Assembly: GCA_034231615.1 (NCBI GenBank)
Contig: CM067304.1
Span: 18,151,944 to 18,215,943 of the forward strand
DNA length: 64,000 bases
Source: Meghimatium bilineatum
Taxonomy: Eukaryota; Mollusca; Gastropoda; Stylommatophora; Philomycidae
Direction of reading: 5' to 3'
Shown: in pieces, positions 1 through 11,737 of the stretch
How positions within the stretch are numbered: the stretch's first letter is position 1
Layout of the letters: every line of letters begins with the position of its first letter
Program-made: the position numbers and the translations under genes
Notes under the pieces: generated by a model
Told to the model about the DNA's origin: nothing
Seen by the model: the letters and a program-made list of their open reading frames with translations, nothing else
Databases searched by the model: none

Positions 1-775
1 TCGACAGATCTGGTATCCCTAGCATTGAGACCACCTTGATTCATACACGTATTCCTTGGGAAGAACATGCGGCACGTGTGCCAGATCATCGCCTGCCACC
101 CCATCAAGGCCAGCACCGTGCAGTGGTGATGGGGCTTAGTTCAGCCATCAGGGGCTGGAAACTAAGACTGGTAGGCAGTCCCATTCGAGCAGGACCGTAG
201 TCCTGCCCAAGTAAGCAGAGTGCTGAAGACGGAGGCATCCAGCCAAAAGGCGCACAGATAATCAGGATGCCACGCACAAAACACAATAGAAGAAATCGCC
301 TGCCAAAGATACATCTCTATGTTGAGTTGCAGAATGACATACGTTCTCAGGGTAACCAAAGGAAGCGCTACTAGTAATTGTTTAAAGACCTCACTGAAAG
401 CTTTTGAAATAGACCAAGATACATGGGAAGAACTTGCACAAAATAGACCAAGATACATGGGAAGAACTTGCACAAAATAGACCAAGATACATGGGAAGAA
501 CTTGCACAAAATTGAACTACAATGTACTCTACAGTAAAAGAATGTTCAGTATCTTCTGAAAAGAGGAGAAATGCTAAAGTTCAGCAACCGAGAGTGGCTA
601 GAAATCACAGGGATACCAAGAACAATCTACATTGGTCATCCCATGTCCGAACTGTCCAAGGACAATTACGGCCAGAATATGGGTTAATAGTCATGTATGA
701 ACTTATAGTCAAGGACATAAACCTAACTGTATTTCAAAAGTGGATGTAACAAATGGTCAGTCGTCATCATTTGAT
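1..775 (+). mobile_element. LINE-A C-terminus and 3' end, interrupted by a SINE
   Basis: Bases 1-98 and 295-775 match the end of the 54-57 kb LINE in the opposite orientation (the SLKAFEIDxDTWEE segment is readable near 390-435). The 3' end carries decayed C2H2-like CPNCP sequence and a GATGGACGAACA terminus. Reading frame is broken. A 34-bp piece is tandemly triplicated at about 409-512. Confidence 0.75.
99..294 (+). mobile_element. SINE-B insertion with 11-bp TSD
   Basis: 196-bp segment ending in an A-rich tail, bounded by the direct repeat ATCGCCTGCCA at 88-98 and 295-305; removing it restores the LINE. A diverged second copy lies at 31240-31430 (shared GGCTGGAAACTAAGA and GCAGGACC segments). 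Confidence 0.75.
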
Positions 776-924
776 GGACGAACACAAATTTAAAAAAATT
801 TAATTAACATATATTTTATGGGTAAATTCAACATAATTTGTGGATAATTCACTGAAATGTGATATGTATTTTATGTGAAAAATTGTGCATTGCGTTGACT
901 CGATATCTCAAAATGCTAATATAT

Positions 925-1195
925 AATAATAGTAATAGTTATAGTAATAATAATAATAGTAATAATAATAGTAATAGTTATAGTAATAATAATAGTAATA
1001 ATAATAGTAATAATAATAGTAATAATAATAGTAATAGTTATAGTAGTAATAATAATAGTAATAATAATAGTAATAATTATAGTAATAATAATAGTAATAA
1101 TAAAAGTAATAATAATAGTAATAATAATAGTAATAGTTATAGTAATAATAATAATAGTAATAATAATAGTAATAATAATAGTAATAATTATAATA
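925..1195 (+). repeat. AAT/AGT trinucleotide repeat
   Basis: Runs of AATAATAGT with variants, 270 bp. The open frame across it (Asn/Ser only) is a by-product of the repeat. Confidence 0.95.
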
Positions 1196-1433
1196 AGACC
1201 CTCAGTTTATACACTAGGGGTAGTTGTTACCTCTAATATTGTATGGTAGTGCGTCCTGATATAACCTAATTGAAATTTGCTGTCCGCTGGTTGAAAGGGT
1301 CACGTCTCTCTAAAAGAGAAGCGGAATCTATAACTACCTACCTACCTACCTGCCATAATAAGGCGCAAGAGTTGAAGGAGTGAGACACTGGAGACATCAG
1401 CACAATAAGCCATCCAAACACTTCTATCCTTAG

Positions 1434-1888
1434 CCATTCGGAGGGTATAGATAATACCCAGACCATTCGGAGGGTATAGATAATACCCAGACCATTCGGA
1501 GGGTATAGATAATACCCAGACCATTCGGAGGGTGTAGGTCATACCCAGACCATTCGGAGGGTGTAGATAATACCCAGACCATTCGGAGGGTGTAGATCAT
1601 ACCCAGACCATTCGGAGGGTGTAGATCATACCCAGACCATTCGGAGGGTGTAGATCAGGGATATGCAATTGGCGGCCCGCGGACCATATCCGGCCCGCGG
1701 AGGCCTAGTAAGTAGCCCGCGGATCATTGATAAAACAGTGAAATAAAGTTACAAAAATACTAAATGTATAAAATCATTCAATTTGTTTTTTATAAATCTG
1801 GCCCGTGTTGATCCACATTTTCTACATTTTGGCCCCCCGAGTAAATATAGTTGAATAGCCCTGGTGTAGATCATACCCAGACCATTCC
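1434..1888 (+). repeat. 29-bp minisatellite, split by a hAT MITE
   Basis: Unit ccattcggagggtgtagat plus catacccaga, about 8 copies before 1655 and one partial after 1864. The interruption is the element at 1656-1863. Confidence 0.9.
1656..1863. mobile_element. hAT-type MITE with 8-bp TSD
   Basis: 208 bp beginning CAGGGATATGCAATTGG and, on the other strand, CAGGGCTATTCAACT, with GC-rich subterminal GGCCCGCGG copies. Flanked by GTGTAGAT at 1648-1655 and 1864-1871. Eight-base TSDs and CAGGG termini are hAT hallmarks. No transposase. Confidence 0.85.
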
Positions 1889-2099
1889 TTGATGTTATAA
1901 ATACAGAATTTTAGTTGTCTGTCTTCTTCCACCCTCCACTGTTTCGTGTCAAATAATTTTGGAAAGGGAATGGTGTCTCGTTACATATTCAAACAAACAC
2001 GTTTACGACGTTTCACCGCTGCCAAAAGTGGTTCTTGATAATCTACACGTTTTTGGGGATTTTTTTCTGCCGGACGAATATATTAGTCTTATTTTCTAT

Positions 2100-2440
2100 A
2101 TGTTGTTCGTCAATCACAAGTGATTATGACCATTTGTTACATCCATTTTTAAAAATTCAGTTATAATAATGAACTTTATTATGAGTTCGTAATGGCTAAT
2201 AAGACGTATTCAGATCACAAATGGTTAATAGTTCTATATAACTTATTCTTAACAAACGTCTGTAGCACTTGTTCTCAAAATCCTGAATCCTTCTTGCCAA
2301 GTTGCATTGAGTGTCCTACTTTCACATCCGTATAAAGGTATCATTAGCACCAGCGATCTGAATAAATTAATTTTGTGCAATACTGATATTACTTTTCCAA
2401 ATCATATTCAACCTTGCCATGGCAGTCATCTCGGAATTTA
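2100..2440 (-). mobile_element. LINE 3'-end and RT C-terminal relics
   Basis: 2100-2228 matches the 3' terminus of the 54-57 kb LINE (TTGTTCGTC...CATTTGTTACATCC). 2255-2440 is a decayed antisense RT C-terminus. Frames broken. Confidence 0.6.
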
Positions 2441-2491
2441 GCTAAATATAATTTCCTTAATTGCTATAATCACATCATTACATGTTGTTTT

Positions 2492-2775
2492 CGCCCGTGT
2501 GTTGCCGGTGCCCGAAAGGGGAGCAAAGAATAGCAACACTATTTACCTTCCACGCATGTCGTAATAGGCGACTAAGGAGGTTATGGGATGAAGTTGGCTG
2601 TTCCATCCCATATAGGGTCAGTGACCCAAAGCCTTGCTGAAGTCGGATGTGGCAGGCCGAAAGGCGCAGATATCGCAGCAATGCTGCAAGCCATGACACA
2701 ACGCATTCCGTTCTCCGGACTACATCCTGCTAATCTGCAGGAGTTTGAGAACGAACAGACGACGACGACGACGAT
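2492..2775 (+). mobile_element. SINE-A copy with 10-bp TSD
   Basis: 284 bp starting CGCCCGTGTGTTGCCGG and ending GAGTTTGAGAACGAAC plus an (ACG)n tail. TSD ATGTTGTTTT at 2482-2491 and 2776-2785. Related full copies at 23806, 30745 and 35050. Any ORFs in it are incidental. Confidence 0.9.
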
Positions 2776-2834
2776 ATGTTGTTTTTAAATAAATAATAAA
2801 TAATCGCAATAATAATATTTGAATACAGACTTTT

Positions 2835-3155
2835 ATACAAATTCTTGAGACTAACGGGAATTGAACCAGTCCGTTCAACGGCACCAAATCGCCTAGCAAC
2901 TATTGAACGCGCGTTTTTCCGTACTTGACTAACTGCATCTCCAAAAAAAGATGCGATTCATCAAGCCTTTCAAACCGTGCACACAAAGTCACCAGAACGG
3001 ACCGATCGAGACAAGGACTATTACAACAATAACAAACATCCCGTACAGGTTTGAAATATCCTCAGTAACAACAAACATATAACATAATATCCGTAGTTGC
3101 TAGGCGATTTGGTGCCGTTGAACGGACTGGTTCAATTCCCGTTAGTCTCAAGAAT
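2835..3155. mobile_element. Fold-back element (inverted copies)
   Basis: Starts TTGAGACTAACGGGAATTG and ends with its reverse complement. Left arm is a near-full copy of the 44.3-44.5 kb element, right arm a ~60-bp piece. The end carries GGTTCAATTCC, a tRNA B-box-like motif with a T-arm-like stem. Other copies at 44275-44520 and 63384-63800. Confidence 0.75.
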
Positions 3156-3159
3156 TTTA

Positions 3160-5640
3160 TACACTAATCATATAGTAATTCTATATACTTATAAAATCTT
3201 CGTCAGAGTTGGTCAAATCTATATGTTTGACCAATTTCTCGCTTTCATCCTTTGGGATAGTGTGGAAACGTTTTCAAATCAAGTATTCTTTCATATATCA
3301 GCATATGAGCTTATGTCTACGATGATGAATGTTTGCATGATGTCACGATTTTCTGTGAATTTTCGCTACATTTCCTTAGATTTCTTCCAACATGAGTCAT
3401 AGTTTCGTAATTGAATAAACCATAGTTGACAGTAGAGCGAAAATTTATATTTATAAACTTTGTGTGGGGATATCTAACATCAGAACTGATAGTTCTCACA
3501 TTGAAATTCATAATCTACTGACTACTGAATTCATAATCTACTGACTACTGAATTCATAATCTACTGTTTACTGAATTCGTAATCTACTGACTACTGCCAA
3601 GTTTGAAGACAGAACAATATAATTCATGGCACTTGTATGCTACACAGTATAAAAAAATAATTATATATTTTATTGTGTATAATAAATATTTTATACAAGT
3701 CAACTAGTGTATGACAAGCAGTATTTTTCAGGTCAAATTTTGTCAACTCTCCTCGTCCCCCTTTCCGACAACCTTTTCCGACCATCGAACCCACTTAATT
3801 GGTGATATAATTTAAAGATTAATTTAAGTGAACACACTTAATTTATGAATATCTTCTTAACAGGGAAACATGTTGTAAACGTTTTTTTAAAAAAAATATT
3901 ACTTTATGATGTGACATAGAACAGACACATTTACAAAATGTTGAGGTCAATGTTGCCAATGAATGTGAAAATGAGACCAAATTCTTAATTAAATGTTGCC
4001 AATGAATGATAAATGAGACCAAATTCTTAATTAAGGTGAACATATAATTGTAAATGTGACTCCTGAACGCAGATATAAATCATAACTATGAACTATTCAT
4101 TCACTTATTATAATTACATTAAGGGTTGAAAAAGCCATGCCTAACGTGTAGAGACTTTAATCTCAGAGTCACACTTATAAGTGGGCAGTATATTCTCATT
4201 ATATTCATAAGTACTCAAAATTTTTGCATTATGTCCCTTTAAAACTATTTGTATTCTGTCTCACTAAAAATGTTTGTATTGTGTACCCCTCAAAATATTT
4301 GAATAATGTCTCACTAAAAATGCTTGTTTTCTGCTCGACTCGAAATGTTTATATTCTGTCGCACTCAAAGTGTTTGTATTAGTTTATACTGTAAATGTTT
4401 ATATTAATTATCACTGTAAATATGCGTATTATGTGCTGCTCGAATGTTATTTACAAAAAGTTGTATCTTGTCCCATCAAACTTGTATAGGCCGATACATA
4501 TTTTATCTCGTTAAAGCTCCCACTGTTTTATACTCTGTTCATTCTAAGATTGAAGTAGATCAAAACACACCCATATATTATTACTCCCCGACAACAGGTG
4601 ATTTTTATACATATGATGACATTTAAAAACAAATAACATAATTAATTATTCAGAATTTTGTTACATTGTGTAAGGAACTATAATCGTTGCCCCTTGACTT
4701 CTTTGCGCCTGCGCAACGATAAAACAGCGGGTATAGTTTAATTTATCACGGAATGTTAAAGATATATTATGTGAAAATGTATTTTAAAACATACATTACT
4801 ATTGTGATAGACATGTTTCAATTAGCAATAATAGATTTAAATTAAGAACGGTATTATGATCTAATGCACTATATTATTACGCACGTAATATTTGATTTAT
4901 GCGTTCGGCGTCCAGTAACCAATCATAAACACTAACCTACTTCATTCTTAGAATGAACAGAGTATATATTTTAGGTTTAGAACTGTCAGCCACTCTGACC
5001 TAATGCACCTAATCGTGGATCACACCTCCATACCTGGAACTGAAATAGAAAGCAATGTCAAGGTTAATTTATCATGACAAATCCATATTCGTAAAACACA
5101 ACGTCTGAAAGGTTAAGTGTTATAATGAAAGGTTAAAGGTTAAATGTCATATTAAAGGCCGAGTATTATAATTAAAGGTTATTTGATTCGGTAAAATAAA
5201 CCTCTTATGATGATACACGATTTTCAACTGCGGGTGTTAGTTTAATTTTGTTATACCATAGCATTACAACCATGGACAAACCATTTTGGATTGACTAGTC
5301 AGATTCAGCATTGTGTATGTGGGATTGGACAAAACATTTCTTTTTAATGTATTCGCTTGCTGTTCGTAAACACAGTTGTCACCATTCGTCAATAATTTTC
5401 ACTTGCGTGGAAAGGCTCGCTACCCTTCAAATCTTTAGTATCGAACATGAAATGTTGGAGGCGAGCAATACTGCTTTCAGGTAGTAACATCAAATGTTTA
5501 ATTTAATAATTTCCTTGTTATCCGTTTAATATCGTGTCTTACAGTTTGGGTGTGATAAATTGTGATTTTATATTTTCTGAGATTGGACATCACACATAGT
5601 TATTTTAAATCAGCCTGAATAAAAAATAAGTTTGTAGCAC
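3160..5640. other. AT-rich flank, no gene seen
   Basis: Contains a ~23-bp repeat (gaattcataatctactgact, 4 copies, 3505-3597), a 43-bp duplication at about 3930-4035 and repeated tgtttgtattctgtc-like phrases at 4230-4440. I see no supported exon; the terminal exon of the Pif-like gene could be here. Confidence 0.5.
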
Positions 5641-5652
5641 GTATATTTCGTC

Positions 5653-5715
5653 TTCTTCAGCGTTCATTCTCAAACTCCCGCTGGATCTCTCTTGTAGCAG
5701 GACTATAGTCCAGCA
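5653..5715 (-). mobile_element. SINE-A 3' fragment
   Basis: Antisense copy of the SINE-A end (CTTCTTCAGCGTTCATTCTC...), then lost. Confidence 0.6.
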
Positions 5716-5884
5716 AGATTATTTCCAGCATAATGTAATCCTGAGAGTGGAAATTCGTTATATCGCCGTTTTACCTGCGTCAATGACTCAAAACATCCGT
5801 CTTCTGTGGTATATCCTATTCAGGACACATTATTTTGCAGTAATTAATTTCTAGGTAATATAAATATGTTTAGTAGGTTCATCA

Positions 5885-6180
5885 TCAAGTGCCGTCTCCA
5901 CAATGAAGGTTGGCTGCAACAACTTCAACATCCGTCCTCTTGTTTTTGGTGATGCACTCTGCTAGACTGTAACCTGCCCTTTTTGTGATGTTACTCTCCC
6001 ATATGTATCTCTACCTAACTCTTACTCCCCTCCCTTCGATTTTATCCTCAAGTAAGGTCTTCAACAGGTATTTACTTCTGTTTAATAGTTTGTCATTGCT
6101 TTATGAAATGTCTAGGTGCAAAGTTTTTGAACCTTGTTCCCTCACCGACCAAGACGTGCTCTCCACAACATAGCCACAGA
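5885..6180 (-). mobile_element. LINE-B C-terminal fragment
   Basis: Minus-strand relic similar to the LINE-B C-termini at 17640, 23605 and 25830 (shared GCCGTCTCC and CCTCAAGTAAGGTCTTCAACA). Confidence 0.7.
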
Positions 6181-6269
6181 ACTGGACAATCAGCCTAACG
6201 GACCTGTAAAATACATGGCTAGCCCAATTTGACCCGTGGGTCGTATTATGTTTGTTCCTGTTCTAAGAG

Positions 6270-6610
6270 AAGGGATATTACCCATGTAGAAGTTATAGAA
6301 GTTTGCCAAAAATTTCATTGCTGCAGACAGCACATCAGATTGTGTAGAGCAGTGGTTCTGAAAGTGGGCCCTATGGCTCAGCTAGGGCCATGGATAACAA
6401 TTTAGAAATTTGGGGAAAACAGAGTCTAATTGATCACAGAAGGAGATCAAGAGGACATTGTTGACTTCAGGAAGAGAACAAGAGTTCCAGGAGGACTGCA
6501 GGAAGAGAAAAAATAGGTTCAAGTGGACCACATGAAGATAACTATTTGAACCAAAATATCAAGATTTTTAGAGATAATATTTAAAATTCCTTGGTGGCTT
6601 ACCAAGATAA
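6270..6610. repeat. Dispersed duplicate (copy 1)
   Basis: Shares an ordered ~120-bp block (GACAGCACATCAGATTGT...) and a GAGGTCCAAG-type purine-rich repeat with 7480-7850. Element type unknown. Confidence 0.6.
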
Positions 6611-6939
6611 TCCAGAAACATGAGGACTACAAAACGATTATTCCAAAATTTGGAGGGGCACAAAAAAGATGAGCAACACTGCTTTAGATTGTATATAGAA
6701 AAGACACCTTCAACCCCTAGGACATATCATTCATACATGCTCCCTCTGTCACGAGGCTTTGAATCACCGCTGCTTCGAGGAGCCTCACAGAAAAAAAACA
6801 CCAAAACAACTGAGGCACACATGATCTCCAGCGGACCACAAGTTTTATATATGAAACAAATATACTGAAATATGAAACAGGAGACCACAAAATGTAGAAG
6901 AAGAAATAAAGAAACGACTTCACATGGTGACCAACTTAC

Positions 6940-7019
6940 ATTGTCAACGGTCGCAATTAACCCAGTGTACCGGAAGCCGTGGCCTAAATGGAGTGCGCAT
7001 GTCCTCACGTCAATGTAGG
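6940..7019 (-). CDS. Pif-like gene, LamG exon d (most downstream found)
   Basis: 80 nt, acceptor TTTTTATGCAG, donor GACAAT|GTAAGT; two bases complete the Thr codon from the previous exon, and it ends in phase 0. Encodes YIDVRTCALHLGHGFRY and TGLIATVDN, the CxLxLGxxxxFxGxIxxV closing motif of LamG. The terminal exon is not established; a weak candidate follows a CTGAAAGCAG acceptor near 5506 (short ORF ending in a stop). Confidence 0.8.
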
Positions 7020-7256
7020 CTGCATAAAAAATATATATATAAAAATAAACGTTCAAAAGTATAAAAAGAATATATAATAAATAATCAAATTACAAGAGAA
7101 AATTTGACTACCCAGGCGTTGATCACAGTAACGCACATAGAAAAAAACACCAACTATATTATATTAATTAGAATTGATATGATGTGTTACGCTTGAATAT
7201 TGACACTGCAAATAGTTATTAAAATAAAAGTAACAAATCATAAACAATAAAGACAA

Positions 7257-7297
7257 ACGACACATTAACGTTTCGGTCTCACACTTCATCAGAAACA
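7257..7297 (-). ncRNA. Hammerhead-ribozyme-like motif
   Basis: Minus strand reads CTGATGA, a short stem region, then GAAACGTT, the order of conserved hammerhead core boxes. Stem II pairing is imperfect and cleavage competence is unproven. Confidence 0.4.
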
Positions 7298-7343
7298 AAT
7301 AAGATAACATAAATAAAGTGTAACAAATAGTGGGCGGTTGTTT

Positions 7344-7345
<2 letters not shown>

Positions 7346-7383
<38 letters not shown>

Positions 7384-7397
7384 CATATATAATACTC

Positions 7398-7440
<43 letters not shown>
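7346..7440. repeat. (AT)n microsatellite
   Basis: Two blocks of TA repeats separated by catacatatataatactcg. Confidence 0.95.
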
Positions 7441-7479
7441 CTCGTATAACTGGTTTGAGGAGTCTATTCTAGCTTTAAG

Positions 7480-7850
7480 ACAAAGGATATGCCCATGTAC
7501 AAGTTACAGAGGTGTGCCAAACAATGTCACTGCTGCTGACAGCACATCAGATTGTATAGAACAGCGGTTCTGATTGTGGACCATATGGCACAGCTGGGAG
7601 GTCACGGATATCAGTTTTGATATTGGGGGAAGCAGAGTCCAAATGACAACAGAAAGAGAACAGGATGTCCTAGTTGACTACAGGAGGAGAACAAGAGGTC
7701 CAAGAGGACGACAGGAAGCAAAGTTGACAACAGAATGAGAAACAACAGGTCTAAGTTGACCACAGCAAGAGAACAAGAGGTCTCAGTGGATCACAGGAGG
7801 AGAAAAAGAAGTTCAAGTGGACCACAAGAGAAATCAGCTACAACAATGCG
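7480..7850. repeat. Dispersed duplicate (copy 2)
   Basis: Second copy of the 6270-6610 block with a degenerate agaacaagaggtccaag repeat. Confidence 0.6.
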
Positions 7851-7917
7851 GAGCTTTGAACTTGTTGACATTTAAAGTTTAAAATAATTCGATAATGGGT
7901 AGGGCTGGGTGAACAGG

Positions 7918-8455
7918 TAGAGCTTGGCACGTGATGATGATGAAGTAATCCCATTAGCTGTAAGCAGGTGGCTCTTGGCACGTGATGATGATGATGATGA
8001 GGTAATACCTTTAGCTGTGAACAGGTGGCTCTTGGCACGTGATGATGATGAGGTAATACCTTTAGCTGTGAACAGGTGGCTCTTGGCACGTCATGATGAT
8101 GATGATGAGGTAATAACTTTAGCTGTGAGCAGGTGGCTCTTGGCACGTGATGATGATGAGGTAATACCTTTAGCTGTGAACAGGTGGCTCTTGGCACATG
8201 ATGATGATGATGATGAGGTAATACCTTTAGCTGTGAGCAGGTGGCTCTTGGCACGTGATGATGATGAGGTAATACCATTAGCTGTGAACAGGTGGCTCTT
8301 GGCACGTGATGATGATGATGAGGTAATACCATTAGCTGTGAACAGGTGGCTCTTGGCACATGATGATGATGAGGTAATACCTTTAGCTGTGAGAAGGTGG
8401 CTCTTGGCACATGATGATAATGAAGTAATACTTTTAGCTGTGAACAGGTGACTCA
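7918..8455. repeat. 48-57-bp minisatellite with GAT microsatellite core
   Basis: About 10 units of (GAT)n-GAGGTAATACC-TTTAGCTGTGAACAGGTGG-CTCTTGGCAC. Length varies by whole GAT triplets, so long frames stay open on both strands; no splice context or start supports a gene. Confidence 0.92.
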
Positions 8456-8639
8456 TGACTGCTCATAGCCTTTCCGACAAATTCTCAGATCCTCCATTGC
8501 GTGTGATCGAAGCGAAACGATGACTCTTGCCAGGTTTACTGTTTCAAAGACATATTTGTCTTGGTTGGGGGGGGGGGGGTTGTGAATGCACGTTTAGTCC
8601 CCAACGGGAGATATTAAAAAGGATTAAAGGTTTGAAGGA

Positions 8640-8866
8640 CGTAACGGATTGATTTCACTGTACTCGGTTTTCCATATGTACTCCATCACTATCAACGAAA
8701 CGGCACGCCTCCTAACGAGAGCACCACTCATACAATCGTAGCTTTCCACAGGGATCTCCGAAAAAAATCTACCTTGCAAACAGGACGAAACTATGCGGAT
8801 TCGAACTCATGACCTCTTATATATCCAACGCAAGACGAACAGCTTAATCACTACGCTAGGGAGAAC
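8640..8866 (-). mobile_element. tRNA-derived SINE
   Basis: Minus-strand Pol III promoter: box A-like TAGCGTAGTGATTAAGC near 8842-8858 and box B AGTTCGAATCC at 8797-8807. A close copy is at 25440-25676. Confidence 0.8.
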
Positions 8867-8924
8867 TATATGCCAGTGCGGTAGTATCCCAGGATCATCA
8901 TGTCAGTAGAAAGTGCAGCATACA

Positions 8925-10605
8925 CTTTTTCAGTCAACTGGTTAATAATTTTTCTGTTACATTTGTTAACCCATCTCAGTCAACTGGTTAATCATTCTTC
9001 TATTAGATTTGTTAACCAATCTCAGTCAACATCAGTCAATAGCATGCCACACATGGCTATGACACATAGACATAACGGTTATAAAGCCAGCGGCAGACCA
9101 TGTAAAAGATGGATAACAGAATTCAAAGAAACCACAGGAACAAGCTTACAAATAGGCACAAGAAGACCATCTCCATAGAACTCTTCCACGCCTAATGCCG
9201 CAAGACAAACAAGGGCCACAGCGTATATATAGATCTTAGTCAACTGGTTAATCATTCTTCTGTTAGATTTGTTGACTCATCTCAGTCAACTGGTTAATCA
9301 TTCTTCTGTTAGATTTGGTGACTCATCTCAGTCAACTGGTTAATCATTCTTCTGTTAGATTTGTTGACTCATCTCAGTCAACTGGTTAATCATTCTTATG
9401 TTAGATTTGTTGACTCATCTCAGTCAACTGGTTAATCATTCGTCTATTAGATTTGTTGACTCATCTCAGTCAACTGGTTAATCATTCGTCTGTTAGATTT
9501 GTTGACTCATCTCAGTCAACTGGTTAATCATTCTTCTGTTAGATTTGTTGACTCATCTCCGTCAACTGGTTAATCATTCGTCTGTTAGATTTGTTGACTC
9601 ATCTCAGTCAACTGGTTAATCATTCTTATGTTAGATTTTTTGGCTCATCTCAGTCAACTGGTTAATCATTCGTCTATTAGATTTGTTGACTCATCTCAGT
9701 CAACTGGTTAATCATTCGTCTGTTAGATTTGTTGACTCATCTCAGTCAACTGGTTAATCATTCTTCTGTTAGATATGTTGACTCATCTCAGTCAACTGGT
9801 TAATCATTCTTCTGTTAGATTTGTTGACTCATCTCCGTCAACTGGTTAATCATTCTTCTGTTAGATTTGTTGACTCATCTCCGTCAACTGGTTAATCATT
9901 CGTCTGTTAGATTTGTTGACTCATCTCAGTCAACTGGTTAATCATTCGTCTGTTAGATTTGTTGACTCATCCCAGTCAACTGGTTAATCATTCTTCTGTT
10001 AGATTTGTTGACTCATCTCCGTCAACTGGTTAATCATTCGTCTGTTAGATTTGTTGACTCATCTCCGTCAACTGGTTAATCATTCGTCTGTTAGATTTGT
10101 TGACTCATCTCAGTCAACTGGTTAATCATTCGTCTGTTAGATTTGTTGACTCATCTCAGTCAACTGGTTAATCATTCTTCTGTTAGATTTGTTGACTCAT
10201 CTCAGTCAACTGGTTAATCATTCTTCTGTTAGATTTGTTGACTCATCTCCGTCAACTGGTTAATCATTCGTCTGTTAGATTTGTTGACTCATCTCCGTCA
10301 ACTGGTTAATCATTCGTCTGTTAGATTTGTTGACTCATCTCAGTCAACTGGTTAATCATTCGTCTGTTAGATTTGTTGACTCATCTCAGTCAACTGGTTA
10401 ATCATTCTTCTGTTAGATTTGTTGACTCATCTCAGTCAACTGGTTAATCATTCTTCTGTTAGATTTGTTGACTCATCTCCGTCAACTGGTTAATCATTCG
10501 TCTGTTAGATTTGTTGACTCATCTCCGTCAACTGGTTAATCATTCTTCTGTTAGATTTGTTGACTCATCTCAGTCAACTGTTTAATCATTCTTCTGTTAG
10601 ATCCG
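8925..10605 (+). repeat. 46-bp minisatellite, about 30 units
   Basis: Unit TCAGTCAACTGGTTAATCAT plus TCTTCTGTTAGATTTGTTGACTCATC, main block 9236-10605, with CAGTCAAC/CCGTCAAC variants alternating in a higher-order pattern. Outlying units at 8930-9035 are separated by a LINE fragment. Confidence 0.95.
9050..9220 (+). mobile_element. LINE C-terminal fragment inside the minisatellite
   Basis: Plus strand reads ASGRPCKRWITEFKETTG, the GRPxxRW motif typical of RTE-like LINE C-termini, followed by broken sequence. Confidence 0.6.
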
Positions 10606-11090
10606 TATACCCATCTGCTGTGAAATCATGTAACATTCCCATCTACATAAGAGACTGTCACAACAAGGACAAAAGTGCGATGTCCTCTTGTAAGCATCTC
10701 TTCGTCATCCATGGGGATATTCAACAGAAGATAAAAGTAAGAAGACAAGACAGGACATGGAGGCAATAATGATTTTATTAAAAGGTGGCATGTTGTCAGT
10801 CTGCCTCCCCCCTGTCCTTAAATCACCTCCTACGACAGGCCTGAGAAGAAGATAGTAGTGTGCCATTCTGTGCACCATGAAATAGAAACCAGGCTGCGAT
10901 TATCAAATCTATGTATCTATCTATGTCCATTCAACGCCAAATACGAAGCATTCTGCAGAAACCAGAGCTTTCCAGGTATGTAAACTATGTATGTTGTTGG
11001 TACCCATAGTCCACTCTGTGATTGTTGTTCTTGGAGAAGCCTCTCTTTGATTTCCTCTTTTTATTTTGCCATACGGTACCCATTTTAATG
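10606..11090. other. Intron sequence, nothing identified
   Basis: Includes a short block (CACCTCCTACGACAGGC) resembling one at 14630-14660. No exon found. Confidence 0.5.
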
Positions 11091-11480
11091 CGTGTTGTGG
11101 TACTATGTTTTTTATTCATTATAAGTACATGTCCGATATAAGTCCATTGTTTTCTTCTTATTTTTGTAGAAACATATTACTGTTTGGTGTCTTTTCTTAA
11201 TTGCTTGTTTGACTTGAATTCTTCCTAAGCAATATTTAGATACTATTTTCTATTTTTCTAAGGCATTTATTTTCAAATGAAATTACTTTCTTCTCCATTG
11301 CTTTTGCTATTTTCCAACTTTCGCAACCATATGTTAATACTGATATTATATTGGAGTTTAAAAGTCGTAGTTTGGTATATTTGTTCATTGTTTTTTATTT
11401 CCAGATGTGAGTTAGGTGGTTGAATACATTTGATACCAACTCAATTCTGGTAGAGATATCTTTTGTTGTTTCTCCATATT
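11090..11480 (-). mobile_element. LINE-B-like RT C-terminal relic
   Basis: Antisense, frames broken; resembles RT C-termini (tryptophan/cysteine-poor, many stops). Lies in the intron after LamG exon c. Confidence 0.5.
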
Positions 11481-11625
11481 GTGCCTTTTTGCTTCTTAAA
11501 TAGGAACATTTTTTAAATGTTAGAATTGTTTTTCCGCTGAGAGTGATTATCAAATGGTATTAAATATTTTAAGATAACTCTGTCTAACGGAGTACAATAA
11601 TTTTGGAGTAAAAGAGTTATCTTAC

Positions 11626-11737
11626 TTGTCATAGCAACATTTCCAGTGTATATTTCTGTAAAACTTCCAACAGTTCCAGAGAATTGAAAATCCTGAGTAT
11701 CACGTCTGTACAAGAGAGTTACGGAGAACCAGCCATC
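11626..11737 (-). CDS. Pif-like gene, LamG exon c
   Basis: 112 nt, acceptor ATTTTCTCAG, donor ACAA|GTAAGA; phase 0 in, one base out. Encodes DGWFSVTLLYRRDTQDF and SGTVGSFTEIYTGNVAM, the central DGxWHxVxxxR-like LamG strand pair. Confidence 0.82.

Noticed and set aside
162-509. 115-codon minus-strand ORF
   Set aside because: Antisense of the SINE-B/LINE-A sequence and its 34-bp triplication.
2588-2788. 66-codon ORFs repeated at 2588 and 23903
   Set aside because: Internal frame of SINE-A, present only because the copies are related.
4650-4720. Minus-strand acceptor followed by a short ORF ending in a stop, as terminal exon of the Pif-like gene
   Set aside because: Only 15 codons, no LamG similarity, and other equally weak candidates exist.
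7838-8451. Long His-rich (-) and Asp-rich (+) open frames
   Set aside because: Produced by a GAT-core minisatellite whose unit lengths are multiples of three; no splice sites or conservation.
8797-8866. Functional tRNA gene
   Set aside because: Only A/B boxes are kept; cloverleaf pairing is poor and the body matches another SINE copy.
8925-10605. CRISPR-like regular direct repeats
   Set aside because: Units are contiguous without unique spacers, and the context is an animal intron: a minisatellite.
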